From assembly GCA_977006965.1 (NCBI GenBank), contig OZ345358.1, positions 2,356,001-2,420,000 of the forward strand: a stretch of 64,000 nt of DNA, in the 5' to 3' direction. Source of the DNA: Phymatolithon calcareum (lineage: Eukaryota > Rhodophyta > Florideophyceae > Hapalidiales). Under the pieces are notes generated by a model, which was not told where the DNA came from, made no database searches, and saw only the letters and a program-made list of their open reading frames with translations. This document shows positions 42,002-53,562 of this stretch, piece by piece (the first letter of the stretch is position 1; each line of letters starts with the position of its first letter). The position numbers and the translations under genes were made by a program.

Positions 42002-42907
42002 CTAATCCAGCGCTACAGGCCGCGCGGATGGGAGTCCGTTGTACATTATGCCAAACCTTCGCCCAACAGAAAAACGTGTAGACTTGGAACATATCCGCGA
42101 CAACACGCGTTTTTCCTTTTCATAGCGCCCCACCGAGATCCAGGTGAAGATGTGCCATCTCAGTCGCGCAAGCCATGTCCAGCTGCGAGGCATATTGAAA
42201 TTATACATCGATGCATACTCGAAACACGCGGGGTACCAGCCCGCGAGTTCCCAATCGAGCACCCACAACTGACCAGCATCGTCGACAAGCATGTTTCTGG
42301 GAGCGAGATCATGATGCGTGAAAACAAACGTGCTCGGCACCGGAGGGATCCATCCTTTCGGGGTGTTCTTCACGCCCTTGGCGGCTGTGCGCATGGCGTG
42401 CGGGATGGAGATAAACCCAGCCCAGAACTCGACGAATGACGACACCATGGTAGGGCTTGACCTTGCCGGTAGCCCAAACCTGTCTTCAAGCCAATAAGGG
42501 CGGCACTTGCCGCTTACGAGGGAGCCTGCCGTTGACGATGTCTGCGACCTTAGCAAAGAGACGAAGTGGCGCAGTTGCATAGCCAGCTTAGCGGTTGCGA
42601 GCCAACTCAGGTTCAGCCATGCTTCCTCTAGAGTGACTCCCACAACACGCTCCATGATAATGAACGCATCTGTAGAGGCTGAAACGGTGCGGAACACTCG
42701 TGGAACTCGCACGCCAAGCTGGCGAGCGGCTTTTTCAGCTTCCAGCGTGTCCTGCACTTGCTCGGGTTCGCACCGTTTGGTCAGAAGCGAGTGGGACAGG
42801 CGACGGATGGAACATACAGGGTCGGGTGTGAGCTGGGGAGAATTGGTGATGTGCTCGAGTAAGTCGGCGTCAGAATAGTTGAGTAGCAGCGCATCTTCGA
42901 AGGTCAT
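42002..42907 (-). CDS. APH/choline-kinase-type phosphotransferase
   Basis: An intact 301-residue protein from the ATG at 42907. It belongs to the aminoglycoside-phosphotransferase/choline-kinase fold. The catalytic loop HHDLAPRNML (198-207) has the expected H-x-D-x4-N, and WVLDWELAGWYP (215-226) is the metal-binding DxE/D-W-E motif. Upstream, FIIMERVVG (82-90) is the hinge region. The last 50 residues are basic and less conserved. Such enzymes phosphorylate small hydroxyl compounds; the substrate cannot be read from sequence. The DWE-AGWYP-FEY pattern is especially common in filamentous fungi, which makes this and the neighbouring DUF7770-like gene candidates for transfer. No signal peptide is visible. 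Confidence 0.88.
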   Translation of the reverse strand: MTFEDALLLNYSDADLLEHITNSPQLTPDPVCSIRRLSHSLLTKRCEPEQVQDTLEAEKAARQLGVRVPRVFRTVSASTDAFIIMERVVGVTLEEAWLNLSWLATAKLAMQLRHFVSLLRSQTSSTAGSLVSGKCRPYWLEDRFGLPARSSPTMVSSFVEFWAGFISIPHAMRTAAKGVKNTPKGWIPPVPSTFVFTHHDLAPRNMLVDDAGQLWVLDWELAGWYPACFEYASMYNFNMPRSWTWLARLRWHIFTWISVGRYEKEKRVLSRICSKSTRFSVGRRFGIMYNGLPSARPVALD

Positions 42908-45759
42908 CAATCAAGCTGTTGCCGTTGACTTTAACCCTTCACAGATGCGACGACCAGACGGCGATTTGACTGGTAATTGGGGGCAGGGCCCGGACTGACT
43001 GAGCCTGTTTCTCAGGTTGTACTGTATGGCAAAATCCAACGCGTGTCTTTACTTTCCCCTAGCGTCAAAAAACGAAAGTTTTGGAATTATCCCTTTCAGG
43101 AAGTTTGCAGGTGTCAAGGTATTATACAATATTTGATAATGTGTACAGTCTTCAAATTTGTACAAAAATCTGCAGATTTCTGCGTGCAGTATGATACCTC
43201 TTCCTTTTCGATCGAAGATGATCATCATCAATGATCATCTTGATGATGACAGTCGTGATGATCGTGAGAATGCGCTTTTGGCGCAGTTTACGGAACGCAG
43301 AGTTGTGCTTCTCATGAACAATGTACAATACGTTGCTGCCGATGCACAGAGTGTTCGATGCCGCCCGCATGTACGTCATCGCAGTAATCAACTTTTGACT
43401 ATTATTGTACAGTACAACAGGATGGATATGCCGGAACATATCAAACCCGAGCATGTTGTTGAAATTCAAAAATCAACGGCGCAAACTATTTCGAGAGCGA
43501 TGCAGGCAGCTCGCGCGAGCCGGTTGAACCGACCCCGTTGCCGCCGGCACATAATTTAAGTCGTTACTTTGTGAAATTGTAAGGGAAAACACACCCGTGC
43601 CTCCATATCAATCCCGCTCGGGTCTATGAGTATTGTGCATCCCTCATGAACCGTTTCCCTTCTTTATCAAACGCGAGCTCTCAATGATAGCTCTCATGTT
43701 TTCCATCAAATAGAGACCTCCTCCTGGCACTTGTTGCAGAAACGATGGTACAATTCTCTGGCTGTAAGGAGCACTTCTGGACTCTTCGCTCGAATGATCG
43801 TGCTAGATGACGTCGCACAGTCGGCCGGGGATATGATATATTTTCTTCCGTGTGAGTACGGTAATCCCGATAGTTTTCAGTGCAGTAGAAAACTTCCTGG
43901 CTCTTCTTCTCTGCTGCGGTTGCTACGGCAAAAGGTTTGATCAAAGTTGACGAACAACTCAATAACCAGAGTTGAGAACGTACCGTAGTTTCGGTTAATT
44001 AACGATGATCAAAGGTGCATAGCGTCCATACCTTCTAAGAGCTGTATCACAAGAGCCACACTACAAGCGCAGTGCTTGGAATGATTTCCGCTCTTGGCTC
44101 TCTTCTCAATTCAATCGCAAACGAACGGAAAAATAGCCTGTCTCTGAGTGTTGAGCGCGGTTCTGGTATCATACAGCTCCTCTCTTTGGATTCATGTATC
44201 CATTTCCCTGACCTTGTTGTCTGAACGAATAAGTCAGTGGGCTTTTGCACATGGACGCCTCAATATAGTCCATTGAAAGCAACATGCAATGTGAAAGCCA
44301 GACATATCTATCTCTTCCGACCTGCGAAGTGAATAAATTGTACTCACTGATCGGTACCGCTTGGAAAAATCGACGACCGCGCTTGTGCTTTGCTGCAGAC
44401 GTACCTGTCACCCTTGTGCGAATTGTCCTTCCCCTTCATTAATTAACGCAATGCATCACTATGTGCTACCGGATGCGTCCCATATCAGGGCCGTGCTTGA
44501 GTTGCATGTGCCTTGTCAAGACTGTCATCACAGCATTCCGAGAAAGTCACCCGCGTTGCACTATGGTTCTACGGAAAGCCAGAATTTAACGTTGGCAGGT
44601 CGAGCTTCATCTATGTTCAAAGTTCCACCACATTATCAGGACAGCAGCCCTCCGACAGCTGTTGGCAACTGTGCTGTTGCCAAGTACGAGTTACATGGAC
44701 TCGTGTGGCCGGGAGCACCGTATGTAAGATCTGTTCCATGACGTTAAGCCCGTCTACAAGTATTGCACGATATTTAGAATCTCAGGAGGGCGTGGCGTCT
44801 GAATAGATATTGGGTCAAATGCTTTACTATCAATGTGGAGTGGGTCAGCATGTGACCCGAGAGGGTGCAACATGGATATCGTGTGAGCGCAACAATAGAC
44901 TGAAAAAAAAAGAAATCAGGGCTATGGACAATATTGGCTCTGGACTTTCCGGGACCAATGTGAACTCTTGACAATGCCAAGGGGCACTGTCATCAGTGCA
45001 TGGGATTCGAAGAGAAAAAGAAATGGTGAAGCCTACCAATATGTACAAGGTCATCTCGAATCCGGCCTTGATGGCGCGGTTTAAACTGAGGAGGCTTCGT
45101 CCGCCAAGCCGAAGAGAGTAATTCTGCTCCAAAACTTACACCTTCAGTGCAGGGTTTGTGACCGGTACCGTACTATCAAACTCGGACCCCAGGACGAATG
45201 CTGCGCTTTGCCCAGCATCGAACAAGTTGAACTTGTTCGTCATGTATCCTCTCGCGCTCCATGGTCAGCACTGCCAGACAGGATGTACGGACCTCCTGCG
45301 ACACGAATGTTCCTGTGGTGTAGGCGACCGACCGGCCGGCACCCGTCCTGTCCGATGGCATGCACGCAACGGTGCTAGGGTTTCCGTGCATTGAATACAG
45401 AGTGTCGTGATGATAGTCTGCTCTATGAGAGCCGACTATGCAGCACGAGGCGAGGGACGGATGTTGTATTGTATGCGATCGTGATGGTGGCATGCACTGA
45501 TTGGCACAAATTTCTACCGATGCTGGTACAATTGCAATTACGGCGACATCACTGCACTAATGAACTGGCTTCTGGTCGCCTATGTTCACTCATGGGTTTC
45601 CGAAGTTGGTTGTTGGTCGGAAAGCCACACGCGATATTCTTGCATTGCCTGCATAGCAACAACAAAGGTGCGCTCAGCATCAGCAGCATGATGCTCGCCC
45701 GCGCTCCCACGACTCTGCACTGCTCGTGATGTGCAACGGATCCGGAACGTTTCGATCGT
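42908..45759. other. Long region without recognised genes
   Basis: Nearly 2.9 kb. A frame with an ATG at 43191 (to 43559, 122 residues) begins acidic and ends basic; I do not recognise it and its coding status is doubtful. The stretch at 43195-43265 is rich in GATGATC-type repeats. Frames near 44361-44806 and 45158-45729 show no known motifs. Confidence 0.35.
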
Positions 45760-46030
45760 ACGGTACTCAACGAACTGGACAGGACAGCACTTCAGTAGTT
45801 GGCTTTGATGCCTGCACTCTTCGGAGCAGTATTGGTAAGCGAAGTGGTCGAGTCCAAGCACCAACAATCCCGTAGAGGACTGAGATAGGACTACTTTGAG
45901 TCCTGAGTTTTCCCGTCCGCCATACTGGTGGACGTTTCGTGAGCTGCACAAAGGTAGGTAGCATCAGAGGAAGCCTTGTCCATATCTTCGGAAGTCTGTG
46001 GGGGTTTTAAATAAACTTGAAAGGAATAAA
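45760..46030 (+). mobile_element. F-family retroposon, copy 3 (longest)
   Basis: It aligns with the reverse complement of 24690-24900 across ACCAACAATCCCGTAGAGGA to GGAAGTCTGTGGGG and then TTTTAAATAAACTTGAAA. On the reverse strand both long copies keep a short open frame (PTFVQLTKRPP, then SPISVLYG), which may be chance. No target duplication is clear. Confidence 0.7.
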
Positions 46031-46429
46031 AGTATTGGTAAGCTCTTCAAATGAGCAAAGCTTGAATTGCCAATTTCACGCAGACACTCGCAGAGCTTAG
46101 ACATTGTATGTGGTGAGAGAATTAAGAACTAAGAACAAGTTTTAAGCTCGACCGTAGTATCTGGTATGTTGTAGCTCTTGGCCCATTTAAACCAGGAGAT
46201 GTGTTGATGGAACGGTTGAGAACAGCTTTTCTCCTCTCTCACCAGTTTGCTGTATCTTGAGGCATAATCGCCTCACAGGCACGCTTTGGGAGCAGTCAAC
46301 TTCTAAATCCCGCAATAATTTTGTGTCTAAATGAGGTCGACAAACGTGCAACGAAAAAAGCCGACAACCTTCTTTACCACCTGCTCCACTACCATAAACC
46401 TGCACCACGAACGCCGCACAGCACATACG

Positions 46430-47083
46430 TCAACGCGGCTCCATCGATCCCGAAGATCCGCGCTGTCCATGATGAAACCCACCATGTCGCATCTGATTCC
46501 GATTCGTCTGCGTCCCTCTCCCCCCCTGCGGCGTCCCCCCCCTCACCCCCTCCCTCCTCGTCGGCGTCTCATTCTGCGGCGCGCGTCCCCTCCGTTCACG
46601 CAACGCCAAATGCCGCTTTAGATTCGTGCGTTTATAAGTATTACACTGCGCCTTCGGGACGCAAACGCCCTGACAATGCGGGCAAAGCCATCGTGGATCG
46701 GGAGCCTGATCCACAAGATCGATTCTCTCCCAACCGTATCGTCGAAAACACAATTCACAAATGACTTTCCGACACAATCCTCTCGCCAACCGACCACAAA
46801 TCGCCACTCGAATATTCGCCGATTTGCGTCCGCATACATGACAGAATCGACTCGGCGTGGCGGCCTTGTACTGCTTGGGACGCTGCGCGTTGCGCGGCAG
46901 CGGGACACTAGGGGTCGGAAGCGCGTTCCAAACAGCTGCGGCAACCGGTTCGGATTTCGACGCAGACGATCGTTGCGGCGAACGAGGAGGGGAGGAAATA
47001 TCCCAGCCGCGATGGTCCGCGTGCGCCATTACGGCCGCGGCGATCTCGTTGCATGGCGGATCGTTGGATACTCCGTGCATCAT
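46430..47083 (-). CDS. CDCA7-type zinc-finger protein (zf-4CXXC_R1)
   Basis: 217 residues from the ATG at 47083 (a second ATG follows directly). The centre carries a cysteine-rich domain of the zf-4CXXC_R1 type: CHVC (81-84), C96, C104, CELC (109-112) with FRRYG after it, WLCPHC (132-137), GVC (139-141) and C147. This is the layout of CDCA7, the nuclear partner of the remodeller HELLS/DDM1, needed for DNA methylation maintenance in animals and plants. The N-terminal 80 residues and the tail (160-217, arginine/glycine-rich) are low-complexity. The region is GC-rich and an upstream exon is possible. Role in chromatin is inferred from the family, not seen. Confidence 0.7.
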   Translation of the reverse strand: MMHGVSNDPPCNEIAAAVMAHADHRGWDISSPPRSPQRSSASKSEPVAAAVWNALPTPSVPLPRNAQRPKQYKAATPSRFCHVCGRKSANIRVAICGRLARGLCRKVICELCFRRYGWERIDLVDQAPDPRWLCPHCQGVCVPKAQCNTYKRTNLKRHLALRERRGRAPQNETPTRREGVRGGTPQGGRGTQTNRNQMRHGGFHHGQRGSSGSMEPR

Positions 47084-47476
47084 CCTGTTGTGTCGCTTGC
47101 GTGCTGCGCAAGCGCCGGGCAGGATATATATTGTACAGTACAGCGCAGTACTGTTGACTTGACCGCGCGGCACAGGGACGGCACTCGCGTGGGCGCCGTG
47201 AATGGCGCACGGCGCTTAAGAGAAGGCGAGCAGACTCTCGCGTTTGTACGATTGCGCGAGCGCCGTGCAGTGGCGAGGTGGCGGGACTGTACTCGTTGCA
47301 CAAGGTTGCAATTCGGTCGACCCTGCGCCTGTCTTCGCACGAATGGATCGGAAGCGATCAAAAGCTTAAGCGTTCCGGGAGGGTACTGTAGGTAAGTTGC
47401 GGCCACATGACATCCTCCCTCGTCGTGCGATTCGCGGGAGAGTGACGCGCGGGAGAGATGTGGCCGCCACGGCATC

Positions 47477-47535
47477 GTGTGTGTGTGTGTGTGTACATCG
47501 TGTAGTAGTAGTAGTAGTAGTAGAAGTAGTAGTAG
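47477..47535. repeat. (GT)n and (TAG)n microsatellites
   Basis: A GT run at 47477-47494 is followed, after 8 bases, by TAG repeats with one interruption (47503-47535). They lie upstream of the CDCA7-type gene on its 5' side. Confidence 0.9.
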
Positions 47536-49421
47536 TGGCGCGGATGGCGTGCACGCATTGGGCATCCAGACCGGCGTGCGTACATACATGCCCGCGGGAC
47601 GCACTCCTGTGTCGCGGACGGAACGTTCGTGCGCAAGACAGGCGTGGGCGAGACACGCTGCGCACCGGTGAGATTACAGTGGCATCAATAACGTTGTCAT
47701 GTTTGAAAGACAGCGTGTGGTGGGCAGGGCATGCTGGGGACGCGGACGGACGCAGAGAGCACGGTGGAGAACAACGTACCGTTTCACGGCGCTTCGAGAG
47801 CCGACGAACGCACACGTCGACTTTTCGGCACGAAATTTCGCAAAACGGCACGTAGGTTTGATTCGTTGCTGAGTGCTGTGGACGTTCGTTGAGCGTGCTA
47901 TGCACATCACTTCGTGGAGAGGTGGTAGGAGTTAGAAATGGTTGAAGGTAGGGAAGAGGTACAGTAAGGTGTCAACGACTGTTCTCGCCTAATGCCGCTT
48001 TGCATTGGTCGCATTGTCGTGGCGATCATGATGATGATCATTGTTCCTATGCGATAAACTTGATGAAACGGGAATATGTTGAGCGTGGTCACTAAGAAGC
48101 GTTCAACGAAGCCTGTACTGCTCTGAATAATTTGAAGTACAATCGTTGTATGATCATCAACATGATGTTGTATTACCTGCTTGTGGCACGGAAAGCATCG
48201 TGACGAGAGCGCCATGGGTTTCGAGTACAGTAAATGGTTGAGCTGACCAAAGCTGGCGCTTTGACCACCAACGGACAAGAACACGTTAAATTGCCATCGT
48301 CATGAGATGCGTTCCTTTCCGGCTCGCGACCTGGACGCAACACCCTGTTGCATAGCATCCGCTGTCTCACGATCGACATGGTGAAGTACAGTATTATTCT
48401 ACAGCACAGTACAGTTCTACCGTATCGTACTGTACAATCTTTTCCCCGAATCATGGGCAATGCCATACAGTGCAGTACGGAGCTTGTACTGTACTGAGAC
48501 CATGGCAGCCTGAGGCGGGATATGGGGACCTAGTAATTCTTCTCATGGAATACTATACTGTAGTACTAAAATGTAGTTCAGGTTGTGCTCCTGCCTCCGC
48601 CTTGGCTCTTTCCTCGACGCTAGGGCCCGTCAAGGAAAGGAGAGCTCTACCTAAAGCAGTCTTCCCCTTCGGCACTGCTTCTCCACACAGGTGCCAGCCA
48701 CCAGTTGGCGCGATCCATGATCATCATCATGCATAAATTGTCATATGACTACAGTATACTCAAACTGCTTGATAATATTATTGTTTGTTGCGCACATCCG
48801 CGAAGTGTGTTGTGCATTCACCAACGTTTGCATGCATGCGTATTCTGCCGTCCCTCCTATCTAAATCAATTCAGAACCCCTCTGCATCCTGTCTATCTCT
48901 AATAAACACCTATAAATACTGTAGTATATTTGCTCACAAAGCTCTTACTTACAGTGCTAAAAATATTAAGACGATGACCTATGCATTCCGTTACTCTAGC
49001 ACTTCTGCTGTGCTTTTTTCTAATATAGGAGATTTTCGGTTGCATCAAAAATCGAAAGCGGATGAAGAAATGATTGATGTAGGTAGGAAACATTTAGACG
49101 TGCTGTTGTCATGTCATGTTGATTGCTTTGATGCTCATATTTTGCCTGCAAAGATTTCCATGTGTATGATAAAACTTTACTTATTGAAAGGCCAGTATTT
49201 TAAAAATAAATCTTCAAGTAGCTGTAATGTTGCCGCGTCGGGGACATCAATAATCGCTTCCACTGTGATGGCTCGATCAAACATTTACTTTACAACGCTC
49301 TTTGCAGTTCCGTAACGTTATGGGTGCACCTTTAAGATTTCCAATATTTTCAAAATAAAAATATAAGTGCGTACTTTTTTCATCATTATATTTTTTTGCC
49401 CATGCTGAAAAAATTTCTTAT

Positions 49422-49561
49422 CTCTGTCAACCATAACAAAGAAAAAAATTCTTCTCTCTGTCAACCATAACAATTAAAATAATACTGTATTGTTATGGTT
49501 GACAGAGGTTTTTTCTTTCCTTGGAAATTGCATTGCATATTAGGCAATGCAATTTCCAGGG
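49422..49561. repeat. Cluster of direct and inverted repeats
   Basis: CTCTGTCAACCATAACAA occurs directly at 49422-49439 and about 49456-49473 and inverted at 49490-49507. A separate hairpin (arm CCTTGGAAATTGCATTGC, one mismatch) lies at 49519-49561. Confidence 0.8.
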
Positions 49562-51218
49562 AAAGTTGACTATTCAGTCTGGTCCGCGCCGAAGCAACTC
49601 ATGGATAATTTAATGAACTGGGTAGTCGCCTCCCATCCCGGGTGGCTTGAAGTAGAGTCGACATGAATACATTTGCACTATTAGGACCTCAGACATATTT
49701 TGATAATGGTTTCTCAAAACCATAAAGTGGTAAAAACTCCACTACTCGTTCAATCCGGCATTCGAAACACACCAAACTAGTCCTGCCCTCTCTGCCGCAA
49801 CGCCAAAACCCACGCACTATCACTATTTGGCCAGCACCTTCCACATCCAGGCACGCAGTCGTTATGCAGCTGTTTCCAATGAAGCAAGACACTCCAGGTT
49901 AGTCAAGCACTCTCAACAAAAAAGCCATCCATCAGGGACACACTGCAAATCTACGCGCTTTTGCGAACTATCTCTTCTTCTACGCCCCAAAACCGTCTCG
50001 AGTAGTTTTCTTTGGCGAAGACGCAGCACACTTACTGACCTGCAGGAACTCGTCTCTTTATAACTGAAATTATGGTAAGGCACGAGGTATGAGCCAAGAA
50101 TTAATTAGCTGATTGTTTCCCCGCTCTGTGATTGAATAAATACAATCAAATACAGTATAATTTCAATGCTGTTCAGCTCTCATGCTTCCCTGCACTGTGT
50201 TGTAACCCAAGATGACAAAATTCAAATAATCTGGAATTGCACAGCCAGAATTGATTACTGGCGACTAATCAATCTCATTATTGATTAATAATCAGTATCA
50301 CTGATGTTGACACTGTACTCATCCGTATTGCCACCATTAGTGTCTCGCTAACCACCGACACCGAGTTTATCAATCCGTTCGGGACCAACATTCAAATGGA
50401 AGTACCGCTGACTTTTAGCAATGTCGACCTAGTGTGAGCCAAGGAAGTCTACTGGCACGGATTACGAACGGTGTGATACGCATTTTGTCCCGCGCTGACA
50501 CTTTCGATAACTTGAGTGAGTGTAGACAGATAGTCAGAAGTAGATTGAATGATGTAGAAACTACTTAAGCAGTGATTGAAGTCTTTGTCGAGGAAGTCAG
50601 CAGAGTTTGCGCACCTTGCCCAAGTCACTACATCCTACCAAAGTGTCTGACGAAGCGAGCTGTAAGACATCTTACCGAAAGCACTACATCCCTCCTGGAG
50701 TTTCTGCCTGGACAAGTTGTATGGACGTCCGGCATCTCCTGTCGTCTCGTTAAGGACCTGAACCCGTCGTTCAGTTCCTGGATACTCACGACAATTAGCG
50801 AGCGATTGGGATGGGCTAATCCGCGGATGCATCCGGTATCATAGGATTTCGCCAAAGTTTTTTGCTGTTTTGGGTAGATTTCTCAAATGCCTACGGACTT
50901 CTGACGGAGGCTGCTTTTTATTTGCCGACGAGTATTGGACTAACATCAGCCTCTAGAACGCCTGATACGAGTTGAAATTCTCGAATCTATCTTTATGCAT
51001 TTCTTCCACATTGGATTGAACCAGCCTTCCCCTCTTCGATGGGAATTGGTTTTAAGCAGTGACTGAGATTTTTATTCCGCAAGACAAGTTGCTTGTTCAC
51101 CCTCTCATCGGAAAAGACGTGACCCGGGACAGCTCGCGGGAAATCCTCCGGCCATGCTCCGAAACCTCGGCATCCCCCCGCTTACAGGTTACTGGTCTTC
51201 CTTGCTTTTGTTTCACAA

Positions 51219-51420
51219 TTGACTGGATGTATTGAGTAGGTACCATGAGTCTCAGCTGGAGGAAAGTCGGTACATTTCTCAGCGTGTACTGTACTAGCCT
51301 CGAGAATTTTCATTTTCCTTAATCAGAATTGCATAGGATCATGTCAATGGCTCGATCCACGTCATTCTCTTCTATACATATATCCCCGGTGAACAGCAAA
51401 TACTTTTTACCATTAATCGT
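51219..51420 (-). mobile_element. LINE-A tail, copy 3
   Basis: The reverse complement resembles the last 190 bp of LINE-A, at clearly lower identity than the copy at 30 kb (shared blocks: GGTACC...GAGGAAAGTCGG and CTTAATCAGAATTG). It stops abruptly near 51420. Confidence 0.6.
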
Positions 51421-51489
51421 GGCATTTGGATTCGACCTCGACCAATGAGAAAGTAAAGCTACAGCTTGCCTCCACACCAGCGCATCACA

Positions 51490-52870
51490 GTTGTGAACCA
51501 TTCTCTCCCGTCGTCTCCATGGCTACCCTCGGAATGCTGGCCTCCACAGTGCAGTCCATCATCAAACCGCACCATTCGACGAAGCTAAGGAGTATACAAT
51601 TTCTACCACTAGAGCTCAATATAAGCCGTAGGCCCCCCGAAACTACAGTCGCACAACTTTGCTCGCTGGTATCAGTTTTTCTTCCTTTCTTTCTTTTATT
51701 GCAGGATATCAGAGCTGCACATATTGTACGTTCTTAGATGCTCCTGGACTGGATTTATTTTGGATACTCGCTTAACTGCTTGTCGCGAGTAGTTCGGAAC
51801 ACCACTACACAGTGATACTCGTATGCTCTTCGCGGAACGTAATTCGATTCTTGCTTTTGAGAGCACTCGAGCCGGCAACCTCAACATTCGTGCTTGTATC
51901 GTACCGAAATAAGAGCATATCCTACTTGCATATGACGACGGGGACAAACATGCGTCTACCTCGAGTCCTACGGCCACGAAACAACGAGTGATTTTCTGTG
52001 ATGAGGATGGAGATATCCTCGATATGTGCAGAACCATCCCTAACAATGTCGGGGGCACAGGGATATTAGTGATGAGCGGCAATGAAACTGTGCTGAATTT
52101 TTCGCTAACTGCCGGAACTGTCGGTTCCTCATAAGATGCGGAAGCCTTTGCCCCCGTTCATGCTTTTTAAGGAGTGGCAAAACGCCGCTTTGCGCCTGAA
52201 AGCACTATACGTTGGTTCACCGACAGCAAGAGTTGCGTCGATGCTATTAACGGCCAATCGCGGACGTACGGGGAGATGATACGGCATCTTTGATGTCTCA
52301 TGGATCAACTTCCATCGAAGCCATTTGGATACCGAGTCACGGAAATTTCAAAAAACGATGGTGCTGACGAGCTTGCTCGTAGGGGAAGATGTAAACAAAG
52401 CCCGGTGGACCACCAGAGAGGTCTGCTGACACTCGAGGCGGCGAGATCAATTCTCAAACGATCATTCAAACCTAAGCCTATCGCTATCCCGACACTTCCC
52501 CCACGGCTTTCCAATATCGCACAGACGAGGAGAAGTGATCTTACACCAGCTGATTGGGGACTGTACACCTCTTGCGGCCGCCTTTCACAATGGGGGCAAC
52601 TTGGATGCCGTGGCGTACGATCCAGTGTGTAAGGGGTGTAATGCCGGCTGTAGCAAAACAGTTGAACACCTATTGCTACGCTGTGATGAACGCTCTGCCT
52701 CTAGATGCAAGTTTATTGAACAAGAGGCACCAATTCTGTAGAGGAATTTTGCTGAGAGAAACAACTAGAACTAACTAGAAGTAATCAAATTTCTGATTAC
52801 GGAGAAGCTGTTTTCAAACAATTTCAGACGCTTGGCTTTTGCGGGAGCGATCTTTCCGCAATAAAGAAAC
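51490..52870 (+). mobile_element. LINE-C fragment: RNase H and zinc knuckle
   Basis: The piece near 51576-51660 matches the LINE-C region before the knuckle at 35 kb. From 51950 on, the RNase H domain is readable: DAEAFAPVHAF near 52135, IRWFTDSKSCVDAI near 52210, and the final GADELARRG near 52365. The zinc knuckle YDPVCKGCNAGCSKTVEHLL is at 52615-52680. The tail is CCGCAATAAAGAAACAAAGA near 52856. Several stops and shifts make it inactive. Confidence 0.75.
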
Positions 52871-52889
52871 AAAGAAATAAGCGTGCAGG

Positions 52890-53135
52890 TGCGCAGATTT
52901 TCAAGATGGCGCGATTGAATATGACCCTATATGCAAGGCCTGCTCCGCGGGGACCACGGAGGCTGTGAGCATCTACTCCTAAGCTTCAGTGGACGGACTG
53001 TATCAAGACGCCACAGTATTGGTAGAGTTGGCATTAATACTGCACAGGAAATATGCCATGGAAAACCGCTCGCAGTACATAAATTCATGTAAAATGAAAG
53101 ACTGTTTGGAAATATACCCAGACACTGACTTTAGT
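52890..53135 (+). mobile_element. LINE-C fragment, second zinc knuckle copy
   Basis: It encodes YDPICKACSAGTTEAV and, after a shift, GRTVSRRHSIGRVGI, closer to the copy at 35 kb than to its neighbour. It is frameshifted and has stops. Confidence 0.7.
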
Positions 53136-53562
53136 TAGTGTTTTCTGCAAAAAGCAAGAAGAAAGAAAGATATATAGTCAGAACTCGAGCTAAGAAACAA
53201 ACTGGACGAAAGCACTGTTAAACGGCAGTAGCAAACACGTTCTCTCAGGCTCCAATCGTACTACCACTCTCATTTTTGGTTGTACCTGCACTATGATATC
53301 TTTGTGTTTGGACCTTCCCAGCAGTAAAAGTAGCTTCTTCTCGATTGATGTACACCTATTCAATTCCTAAGGTGGACATGACATATTTGTACTCTACGTC
53401 ATACTAAGTACTGCTTCATCGATCAAGAGCAATACTGAACATCAAGAGGAGCATCCCACCTCCATGAAGCAGGCAATAACTCGATACAAAACATGTTGCC
53501 ATTGAAAAGGATAAAGACACGGTGCGCGATTATTTGTATAATCAATATCCAACCGTTGTGTG
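53136..53562. other. 3' flank of the P450 gene
   Basis: AT-rich, with no gene recognised. Confidence 0.35.

Larger units (their letters stand above)
47084..51218. other. Long region without recognised genes
   Basis: GC-rich to about 47900, then AT-rich. It holds microsatellites (47477-47535), a dense run of GTACAGTAC/TACTGTAC-type motifs at 48390-48570, and a cluster of inverted repeats at 49422-49561. Open frames such as 50572-50844 have no known motifs. Confidence 0.4.

Noticed and set aside
43191-43559. A 122-residue gene
   Set aside because: Not called as a gene: acidic start reflects GATGATC repeats, and there is no homologue or motif to support it.
46676-47395. Long plus-strand frames opposite the CDCA7-type gene
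   Set aside because: Arginine-rich, no domains, explained by GC-rich composition opposite the zinc-finger frame.
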